A DNA stretch of 7,309 bases from Actinomycetota bacterium (GTDB lineage Bacteria > Actinomycetota > Acidimicrobiia > Acidimicrobiales > Ilumatobacteraceae), in contig WLFB01000061.1 in the NCBI GenBank assembly GCA_009703975.1, positions 1-7,309 on the forward strand, given 5' to 3'. Every line of letters begins with the position of its first letter. Within the stretch, counting starts at the first letter, position 1. Positions 1 to 5,348 of this stretch are shown here, piece by piece. The notes below the pieces were generated by a model that was not told where the DNA came from, ran no database searches, and saw only the letters and a program-made list of their open reading frames with translations. A program made the translations under genes and the position numbers.

Positions 1-783
1 GTCAATCCAAAAGTGGTTGCCTGTGACGATGATGCACAACATTGTCACACTCGGATAAATAAGCAGCGCTAGACGCATCCATAATTTTCTAGCAATTGGC
101 CACAAGCCGAATGCACACCACGTAGACCAACCAATATGTAGTGACGGCATAGCGGCATATTGGTTCGTAAGTTTGCTCCCGGGACCACTATCAAATGCCC
201 AGGGTCCGCCGAACTCTTTAATCGTGTCGACGAAGCCGAAATTTTCGGCGCCATTGCGTGTGCGTAATTCGCTGGGGATGCATTTAGCGCCAAAGCCAGC
301 GGCTGGGCATGGAGCATCAAGCAACCGCGGAGGCATCAACGGAAACAGTGAAAAACCAATGATCGCGAGTGCGGTCATTACGGCAAGAGTATTTCGCCAC
401 TGTCCGAAAACTGATGGTCGAAATTTATACAACGCAATGAAAACTCCTAGTGTGACGAAAAAATGAGCGGTGCCGTAATAAACGTTCATTGTCTTGATAA
501 ACCAAATGTGTGGCAAGAGCCACTCTTGAATTGTCTCTTCGTGAAATAGACCAATCCAACGCTCGAAACGAATCACTCGAATTGCATTTGTGAAAGCGTG
601 ATTCGGTACTGACACTCCTTCGACGAGTGTCGAACCAAATTGGTTTCGAATCGCCGTATAAACCGAATAAAAAATAGTGATGATTATTGCTTCTTTCCAC
701 CAGACCATGCGATGTTCAAAATCAGCTGGCAGAGTTGGCCGCCGATCGCGCTTTTGTTTTGGGTCAAAAGTCGCTGTTTCCAC
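1..783 (-). CDS. PAP2-superfamily membrane protein (inositol phosphorylceramide synthase-like), C-terminus cut off by window edge
   Basis: I translated the minus strand directly: 261 codons are open from a GTG at 781-783 to base 1, with no stop, so the gene continues beyond the left edge. The catalytic motifs of the PAP2_3/Aur1-like branch are visible. NQYAAMPSLH lies at residues 207-216 (H216), and GNHFWID at 255-261 carries the second catalytic His (257) and the Asp (261). Hydrophobic stretches near residues 26-42, 104-120, 129-149, 217-232 and 236-254 make it a multi-pass membrane protein. Family members remove or transfer phosphate-linked head groups on membrane lipids; the substrate here cannot be read. 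The start is chosen because a stop lies four codons upstream and TAAAGT sits exactly 6 nt before the GTG. ATG at 706-708 is a weaker alternative because it would remove the basic N-terminal segment before the first helix. The gene is divergent from tldD with a 56-bp gap. Family call strong, substrate unknown. Confidence 0.85.
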   Translation of the reverse strand, partial: METATFDPKQKRDRRPTLPADFEHRMVWWKEAIIITIFYSVYTAIRNQFGSTLVEGVSVPNHAFTNAIRVIRFERWIGLFHEETIQEWLLPHIWFIKTMNVYYGTAHFFVTLGVFIALYKFRPSVFGQWRNTLAVMTALAIIGFSLFPLMPPRLLDAPCPAAGFGAKCIPSELRTRNGAENFGFVDTIKEFGGPWAFDSGPGSKLTNQYAAMPSLHIGWSTWCAFGLWPIARKLWMRLALLIYPSVTMLCIIVTGNHFWID

Positions 784-789
784 ATTCAA

Positions 790-795
790 ACTTTA
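790..795 (-). promoter_or_regulatory. Putative -10 box (TAAAGT) for the PAP2 gene, leaderless type
   Basis: On the minus strand TAAAGT ends 6 nt before the GTG start, so transcription would begin at or next to the start codon. It matches the actinobacterial TAnnnT -10 pattern. I see no convincing -35 hexamer, and no Shine-Dalgarno sequence precedes the GTG. Its weight comes from the same spacing recurring at three other genes in this window. Confidence 0.5.
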
Positions 796-827
796 CGAGC
801 GACAAGACTCAGTTATGCCACCACCTC

Positions 828-833
828 TAGGCT
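828..833 (+). promoter_or_regulatory. Putative -10 box (TAGGCT) for the tldD-tldE-uppP operon, leaderless type
   Basis: TAGGCT fits TAnnnT and ends 6 nt before the tldD ATG, the distance expected if the mRNA starts at that ATG. The TAG of the box is also an in-frame stop, so no upstream start is possible. A clear -35 is absent. Reading AGG as a minimal Shine-Dalgarno core cannot be excluded. A transcript 5' end at 840 would decide for a promoter. Confidence 0.5.
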
Positions 834-839
834 GTTGGC

Positions 840-2270
840 ATGTCTTTAAAATCAAACAAATCTCAAAACGCAGAACCTCTCGTTGCTTCAGATGTTTTAG
901 AGCGTGTGTTGGCCAAAGGGCGTAGCACGGGCGCCGAGTTTGCCGAGGTATATATAGAGGACAAAAGATCTACTTCTGCGGGTTTAGATGACGGCAAGGT
1001 CGAGCAAGTCACTTCGGGTCGCGACCGTGGCGCAGGCATTCGAGTTGTCGCCGGTGAGACAACAGGTTTTGCGCACACATCTGATCTCTCAGAGCGAGGA
1101 TTGTTGGCAGCAGCTGAAGCGGCTGCGGTGGCTGCCAAGCAAGGTGGCGGAGGCGTAAATAAAGTTCAACTCGGCACCGAATTGCGACATGCCGTAAACA
1201 CAGTAAAGATTTCTCCAGACGGCGTAGAAAAATCTCGTAAGGTTGACTTGTTGAAGCGTGCTGATGCTGCGGCCCGCGCGGTCAACTCGGCGATAGTTCA
1301 AGTCTCTGCCGGTTACGGAGATTCGCTTCGAAGAATTTTAGTTGCCAACAGTAATGGCGTGTTGAGCGCCGATGATCAAGTTCGTACACTGTTGCGAGTC
1401 AGCGTTGTTGCAACTGGTGACGGCGGTATGCAAACTGGTTACGACTCGCTCGGACACACAATTGGTTTTGAGTTGTTTGACGAAAATGATGTTGAAGAGC
1501 TGGCAATTCGCGCAGCCAAACAAGCAGTCACAAAACTCAGCGCGAGACCTGCACCATCTGGGGCGATGCCAGTTGTGATCAAGCGTGGTAGCGGTGGTGT
1601 GTTGTTTCACGAGGCATGCGGTCACGGGCTCGAAGCCGACCTTGTTGGAAAAAGCGCAAGTGTGTATCGCGGCAAGATGGGTGAACTCGTCGCATCGCCG
1701 TTAGTGACGTTGATTGATGACGGCACGATGACAGCAGAGTGGGGCGCAATTGGTATTGACGATGAAGGTCATCCATCACAACGAAATACTTTGATTCAAG
1801 ACGGTGTTCTCACAGATTACATGTGGGATTATCTGCGTGCGCGCAAAGAAGGTCGCGCACAAAGTGGCAATGGCCGCCGCCAGAGTTATCAGCACTTACC
1901 GATGGTGCGAATGACCAACACTTTCGTGATCAACGGCAAAGAAGATCCAGATGACATTGTGCGAGACACGAAGCATGGCGTTTCCATCGCCAAACTTGGT
2001 GGCGGACAAGTAGACACCGCGAGCGGAGATTTTGTTTTTGGAATGACCGAGGCTTACTTAATTGAGAATGGTGAGATCACAGAACCTCTTCGCGAGAGCA
2101 ACCTAATCGGCAATGGTCCGGAGGTTTTGAAAGATATTGATTTGCTTGGCAATGATTTTGCGATGGGTAACCCTGGTATGTGCGGCAAAGATGGTCAGGG
2201 CGTGCCAGTCGGCGATGGCCAACCAACACTTCGTGTGCGTTCGCTGACAATTGGTGGCACCGCAGCATGA
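840..2270 (+). CDS. tldD: TldD, metalloprotease subunit of the TldD/TldE (PmbA) peptidase
   Basis: The 476-residue product has the normal length for TldD. The zinc motif HEACGH lies at residues 257-262 in the context LFHEACGHGLEADL, matching the family HExxxH signature. A C-terminal cysteine at 448 (NPGMCGKDG) is in the place where, as I recall, E. coli TldD supplies a third zinc ligand. The N-terminal half has the family's typical segments, such as DDGKVEQVTSGRDRGAGIRV at about 50-69. TldD pairs with TldE to form a cytoplasmic peptidase that takes unfolded peptides into a closed cavity; in enterobacteria it matures microcin B17 and degrades CcdA. No peptide natural-product gene is visible here, so general peptide turnover is the simpler guess. 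The start is fixed by an in-frame TAG at 828-830 with no start codon between. The stop overlaps the tldE start, implying translational coupling. Confidence 0.95.
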   Translation: MSLKSNKSQNAEPLVASDVLERVLAKGRSTGAEFAEVYIEDKRSTSAGLDDGKVEQVTSGRDRGAGIRVVAGETTGFAHTSDLSERGLLAAAEAAAVAAKQGGGGVNKVQLGTELRHAVNTVKISPDGVEKSRKVDLLKRADAAARAVNSAIVQVSAGYGDSLRRILVANSNGVLSADDQVRTLLRVSVVATGDGGMQTGYDSLGHTIGFELFDENDVEELAIRAAKQAVTKLSARPAPSGAMPVVIKRGSGGVLFHEACGHGLEADLVGKSASVYRGKMGELVASPLVTLIDDGTMTAEWGAIGIDDEGHPSQRNTLIQDGVLTDYMWDYLRARKEGRAQSGNGRRQSYQHLPMVRMTNTFVINGKEDPDDIVRDTKHGVSIAKLGGGQVDTASGDFVFGMTEAYLIENGEITEPLRESNLIGNGPEVLKDIDLLGNDFAMGNPGMCGKDGQGVPVGDGQPTLRVRSLTIGGTAA

Positions 2271-3619
2271 GTGATGGAGTACAAGAACTACAAAAACTCG
2301 CCGACTCGATTGTTGGTAAAGCAAAAGCTGGCGAACAAATAGAAGCATATGTTTCGCGTGGCGGTGAAACTTCGGTACGTGTTTATGAAGGTGAAGTCGA
2401 ACACTTTGTTTCTGCGCAAAGCGAAGGCATCGGTATTCGAATAATCAAGGATGGTCGCACAGGTTTTGCTTACGCTGGCACTCTTGAGAGCGATGCAATT
2501 ACTGAAGTGCTGGCCGAAGCACGCGACAATGTTCAATTCGGCACAGTTGATGAATGGGCAGGTCTTGCCGAGCCAGATGGCGTTGCGCAGATTCCACAAA
2601 AGTTTTGGGACGAAGAACTTGCGAGTTATCCAACGGATAAAAAGATTGCGATTACAAAAGAGCTTGAGAAGTTAACTTTGGCCGCGGACGCACGCGTTCG
2701 TGCCGAAGAAGCCAATTACGAAGACGGCTGGGGCGAAACTGCAGTTGCCACTACAACTGGCATTCGTGAAAGTGGTCGAGGAAATTCGTGTTACGTCTCG
2801 GTGTCAACTTTGGCCGACGATGGTGATGAATCACTGACCGGATTTGGATTTTCAGTTGGTGACTCTCCAAAAGAGTTTGATCTCAAAAAGGCAGCGCATG
2901 ATGCAGCCGATCGCGCAACGCGTTTGTTGGGCGCGACAAAGCCCGCGAGCAAACTTGTGACGATAGTTCTTGATCCTTATGTCACTTCTCAATTCGTCAG
3001 TATTTTGTCAAGTGTTTTGAACGGTGAAAGTTTGGCAAAAGGTAGAAGTTTGTTTGCAGACCGTCTTGATCAACAAGTGGCCAGTGCAAAGTTCACACTC
3101 GTTGATGACCCGACTAATCCACTTGCCTACACGGCAACAGATATTGACGGCGAAGGTTTAGCAGCCCGACGAAATGTTTTGATCGAAAATGGAGTGCTAA
3201 AAAAGTTCGTGCATTCGAGTTATAGCGCTCGGCGTATGAATACGAAAAGCACTGGCAACGCAACTCGCGGTGGTTTTGCCGGGTCGCCAGGTGTTGGTTG
3301 TCTTGCGATGCAAGTTCAACCGGGTACGAAATCTCAAGCAGAGTTAATTAGCGGTATTGACGATGGCGTATTGATTCAAGATGTGTCAGGAATGCACAGT
3401 GGAGTAAATACGATCTCGGGAGATTTCTCAACTGGTGCATCTGGCATTTTGATCAGTAACGGCACACTCGGGGCTCCGATTCGCGAATTTACGATTGCGT
3501 CAACTTTGCAAAAAATGTTGTTGAACATTGTTGATCTAGGCAATGACATCGACTGGCTGCCGATGCGAGCAGTTGGGCTCTCACTAGTAATTAGCGATGT
3601 GATGCTAAGCGGGGCTTAA
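2267..3619 (+). CDS. pmbA: TldE/PmbA, non-catalytic partner of TldD
   Basis: This 450-residue protein belongs to the TldD/PmbA family but has no HExxxH; the corresponding region (about 235-255, DPYVTSQFVSILSSVLNG) has no metal ligands. That is typical of TldE/PmbA, which shapes the heterodimer and its substrate tunnel while TldD holds the zinc. Other family segments are TDIDGEGLAARRNVLIENGV at 291-310 and the C-terminal ISGDFSTGASGILISNG at 383-399. The start at 2267 is chosen because its ATG forms an ATGA overlap with the tldD stop (4-bp overlap), the usual sign of coupled translation. The frame is open back to 2180, but that segment lies entirely inside tldD and does not resemble the family N-terminus. 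uppP begins 4 bp after the stop. The role as TldD partner follows from sequence and position. Confidence 0.94.
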   Translation: MSDGVQELQKLADSIVGKAKAGEQIEAYVSRGGETSVRVYEGEVEHFVSAQSEGIGIRIIKDGRTGFAYAGTLESDAITEVLAEARDNVQFGTVDEWAGLAEPDGVAQIPQKFWDEELASYPTDKKIAITKELEKLTLAADARVRAEEANYEDGWGETAVATTTGIRESGRGNSCYVSVSTLADDGDESLTGFGFSVGDSPKEFDLKKAAHDAADRATRLLGATKPASKLVTIVLDPYVTSQFVSILSSVLNGESLAKGRSLFADRLDQQVASAKFTLVDDPTNPLAYTATDIDGEGLAARRNVLIENGVLKKFVHSSYSARRMNTKSTGNATRGGFAGSPGVGCLAMQVQPGTKSQAELISGIDDGVLIQDVSGMHSGVNTISGDFSTGASGILISNGTLGAPIREFTIASTLQKMLLNIVDLGNDIDWLPMRAVGLSLVISDVMLSGA

Positions 3620-3623
3620 ACGT

Positions 3624-4466
3624 ATGTCGATCTTGCACGCGATCGTGTTGGGCATCGTGCAGGGACTAACTGAATTTTTGCCGATTTCCTCAAGTGGTCA
3701 CTTAGTGATCGTGCCTTGGTTGTTCGGTTGGAATGATTTTGAAACGGCAGCAACAGCCAGAGCTTTCGACACGGCATTGCACCTCGGCACACTTATCGCT
3801 GTATTAATTTATTTGCGTCAAGATTTGATTATTTACGTAAGCCAAGGTGTGCAATTAGTTTTTAACCGTAAGAAGCCAGCAACACAAGCTGGGCGACGAG
3901 CATGGTTGTTGGTTTTATCCGCTGTGCCTGCGGGCATTGTCGGCGCAGCGTTTGAAGACAAGATCACCGAAAAACTTGGTAGCCCGGCTTTGATAAGCGT
4001 GAGTCTGATCATTTTCGGCGTCGTTCTAATTTGGGCTGATCGTCGAGCAACGGCAAGAAATTATCTACAAACAGTCGACTCATTGACGATGCGTAATGCA
4101 TTGGTGATTGGTGCAGCACAAGTTCTCGCGCTTAACCCTGGCACGTCGCGCAGCGGCATCACGATTACTGCCGCTCGACTTTCTGGATATTCGCGTGATG
4201 CTGCAGCGAGGCTCTCATTTTTAATGAGTGTGCCAATTATTTCAGGGGCAGTTGTTTTTAAACTTGCAAAACTCGTGCGAGATGGAATACCTGATGGATT
4301 GCTAACGCCTATGCTCGTCGGAATCGTTGTCGCTGGAGTCTCCGGTTGGCTGGCGATGTGGTCAATGATTCGTTTGGTACGTACTAAGACATTTGCGCCG
4401 TATGTGGTTTATCGTTGCTTGATCGGCGCAGGCGTGTTGATTGCAGTTACTACAGGCTTCCGTTAA
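3624..4466 (+). CDS. uppP: Undecaprenyl-diphosphatase UppP (BacA family)
   Basis: The enzyme removes one phosphate from undecaprenyl diphosphate at the membrane, regenerating the lipid carrier for peptidoglycan and other surface glycans; overexpression of the family can confer bacitracin resistance. At 280 residues it has normal length. The first active-site motif is QGLTEFLPISSSGH at residues 13-26, with E17 and H26 aligning with E. coli Glu21 and His30. Gln13 replaces the first acidic position, a substitution I recall as common in actinobacterial members. The second motif PGTSRSG lies at 172-178 with R176. Hydrophobic helices alternate through the rest (for example 93-110, 123-137, 201-216, 229-249, 263-277). 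Only 4 bp separate it from tldE and no promoter fits between, so it should be co-transcribed with tldD-tldE. The ATG follows the tldE stop without a clear Shine-Dalgarno site. Confidence 0.95.
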   Translation: MSILHAIVLGIVQGLTEFLPISSSGHLVIVPWLFGWNDFETAATARAFDTALHLGTLIAVLIYLRQDLIIYVSQGVQLVFNRKKPATQAGRRAWLLVLSAVPAGIVGAAFEDKITEKLGSPALISVSLIIFGVVLIWADRRATARNYLQTVDSLTMRNALVIGAAQVLALNPGTSRSGITITAARLSGYSRDAAARLSFLMSVPIISGAVVFKLAKLVRDGIPDGLLTPMLVGIVVAGVSGWLAMWSMIRLVRTKTFAPYVVYRCLIGAGVLIAVTTGFR

Positions 4467-4506
4467 CTAGCTGTCTAATTAATTAGCCAACTTGAGCTAG
4501 CCAACT
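4467..4506. repeat. Short inverted and direct repeats between convergent operons, possible weak terminator
   Basis: Between the uppP stop and the convergent SAF-protein gene lie CTAGCT (4467-4472) and its inverse AGCTAG (4495-4500), enclosing the perfect palindrome CTAATTAATTAG (4475-4486). TAGCCAACT is also repeated directly at 4484-4492 and 4498-4506. The stems are short and AT-rich, with no G+C-rich hairpin plus T-tract, so this is not a standard intrinsic terminator. The position makes a bidirectional termination role plausible but unproven. The second direct-repeat copy contains the SAF gene's stop codon. Confidence 0.45.
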
Positions 4507-4907
4507 AAAACTAGAGCGACTATGCCGAGTGCGGCGGCATCTGCAATTTGTGGTGCGTTTGTGAGTGGTACTGCGAGCACGACCGTCGCTTGTCGACCCG
4601 GTTGCAAAGCAACATCGAGCACTAACACGCGATCTAGTGCAACTGTGGCGTTAATGATCACATCGACATAATCACCAGCACGAAGCTCGGGTAGGGGCCC
4701 AACGCTTTGCATCGCCACTGCACGAAACCCGGCAGGTATTTCGTGGCGACTGTCTTGTGTTGTTGCGACGCTTGAACTAGATGTGAAGCCGAGCGCGGTC
4801 ACAAGATATAACAACGCACTCAAAATAGATAGCGCAACAATAACGAGTCGTTGTCGCGAAGCGTCTCGACATAGGGCATACCACTGATCAATTAGTTTTG
4901 TTTGCAT
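4497..4907 (-). CDS. Small single-pass membrane protein with SAF/RcpC (CpaB-like) domain
   Basis: This 136-residue protein has a short N-terminal region (1-19), one membrane helix at about 20-41 (LVIVALSILSALLYLVTALG at 21-40), and an outer domain. That domain resembles the SAF/RcpC domain of the pilus protein CpaB: IPAGFRAVAM at about 56-65, then LRAGDYVDVI at 74-83, and a final TVVLAVPLTNAPQIADAAAL segment. CpaB proteins of this type act in Flp pilus assembly, but no pilus gene is near and this protein is about half the usual CpaB length, so its function is unknown. It lies 22 bp downstream of the FmdB-type gene and is probably co-transcribed. The start at 4907 is the first Met before the helix. 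The frame is open 92 codons further up, but only as a shadow of the FmdB serine-rich tail. No Shine-Dalgarno site is evident. Confidence 0.75.
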   Translation of the reverse strand: MQTKLIDQWYALCRDASRQRLVIVALSILSALLYLVTALGFTSSSSVATTQDSRHEIPAGFRAVAMQSVGPLPELRAGDYVDVIINATVALDRVLVLDVALQPGRQATVVLAVPLTNAPQIADAAALGIVALVLVG

Positions 4908-4929
4908 GGCTAGAGGCCATGTGTGCGAC

Positions 4930-5322
4930 TTATTCGCTTTTGGCTGGGCTAGCTTTCGTCTCGCTTTTGCTTTCGCTTTTTGTTTCGCTCTTTGTTTCTG
5001 TTTTGCTTGCAGAATTCTCTGAACCTGTGCTACTTGATGAGCTGCTTGTGTCGCCACTTGAAGCACTTGTAGTTGAACTTGTTGAGGCAGTTGTTGTTGA
5101 TCCTGAAGATGAACTGGAGCTTGTTTTTGAACTGGCAGCACTGTCGTTTTTATAGAATCCGCCACCTTTGAACGTGATCCCAACTGGAGTGAAAACTTTT
5201 TTGACCCGACGCATTGTTCCGTCTGATGGGTGCGATGCCTCAGTTAAAGCATCGTCGGTGAACGCCTGGTGAACTTCAATGGTCTCGCCACTGTCAATGA
5301 ACTTGTAAACATAAGTTGGCAT
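4930..5322 (-). CDS. FmdB-family protein with no zinc cysteines and a Ser/Thr/Lys/Glu-rich tail (Ruc-like)
   Basis: The product has 130 residues. Residues 1-60 match the FmdB domain: it starts MPTYVYKF, has QAFTDDALTEA at about 19-29, and ends with VGITFKGGGFYKND at 47-60. The four zinc-binding cysteines expected at about positions 8, 11, 29 and 32 are Phe, Ser, Ala and Pro here, and the whole protein has no cysteine. Residues 61-130 are low-complexity: serine/threonine runs, then a KTET/KSET-type repeat, surely disordered. Mycobacterial Ruc (Rv0991c) has the same plan, an FmdB zinc domain plus a disordered Ser-rich tail, and is a redox-regulated chaperone close to galU. This gene is likewise divergent from galU. 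The start at 5322 is chosen because the FmdB domain begins there; a start at 5424 would lie inside galU. Family placement is good. Function is open, since the redox switch known in Ruc is absent. Confidence 0.88.
   Translation of the reverse strand: MPTYVYKFIDSGETIEVHQAFTDDALTEASHPSDGTMRRVKKVFTPVGITFKGGGFYKNDSAASSKTSSSSSSGSTTTASTSSTTSASSGDTSSSSSSTGSENSASKTETKSETKSESKSETKASPAKSE
4957..5004 (-). repeat. Four tandem 12-nt units coding a K-(S/T)-E-(S/T) repeat
   Basis: Residues 107-122 of the FmdB-type protein read KTET, KSET, KSES, KSET, coded by four near-identical 12-nt units built on AAA AGC GAA ACA. The units lie within the disordered, charged end of the tail. Such repeats can vary in copy number by slippage without breaking the frame. 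Confidence 0.75.
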
Positions 5323-5332
5323 AGGGCTTTTG

Positions 5333-5338
5333 ATTCTA
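5333..5338 (-). promoter_or_regulatory. Putative -10 box (TAGAAT) for the FmdB-SAF operon
   Basis: On the minus strand TAGAAT ends 10 nt before the FmdB ATG at 5322-5320. Transcription would then start only about 3-4 nt before the ATG, a nearly leaderless mRNA. No Shine-Dalgarno sequence is present in that space. The box shares two bases (5337-5338) with the galU -10 on the other strand. Confidence 0.45.
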
Positions 5339-5342
5339 GGAT
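5337..5342 (+). promoter_or_regulatory. Putative -10 box (TAGGAT) for galU, leaderless type
   Basis: TAGGAT ends 6 nt before the galU ATG at 5349, the same geometry as at tldD. The 15-nt stretch from box to ATG matches the tldD one at 11 positions. TTGGCA at 5316-5321 is a possible -35, but the 15-bp spacer is short. The TAG is an in-frame stop. AGGA could alternatively act as a Shine-Dalgarno core. Confidence 0.5.
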
Positions 5343-5348
5343 GCTTGT

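Noticed and set aside
425..700. Minus-strand frame of 91 codons in the PAP2 gene
   Set aside because: It is out of frame with the PAP2 protein, whose catalytic motifs and membrane helices fix the real frame.
2180..2266. Upstream extension of tldE/pmbA by 29 codons
   Set aside because: The segment lies wholly inside tldD, reads as arginine/tryptophan-rich out-of-frame sequence, and the ATGA overlap at 2267 gives a typical coupled start with a family-like N-terminus.
840..4466. TldD/TldE as part of a ribosomal peptide (microcin-like) cluster
   Set aside because: No precursor peptide, cyclodehydratase or transporter is present; uppP and unrelated genes surround it.
4898..5155. Plus-strand reading frame opposite the FmdB tail
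   Set aside because: It is an antisense shadow of repetitive serine/glutamate codons giving a Leu/Val-rich string, with no start signal and no family resemblance.
4908..5183. 92-codon upstream extension of the SAF protein, rich in Gln, Ala and Lys, overlapping the FmdB tail
   Set aside because: It is the shifted-frame reading of the low-complexity Ser/Thr/Lys/Glu codons. No membrane or domain feature needs it, and Met at 4907 precedes the helix naturally. Dual coding is not supported.
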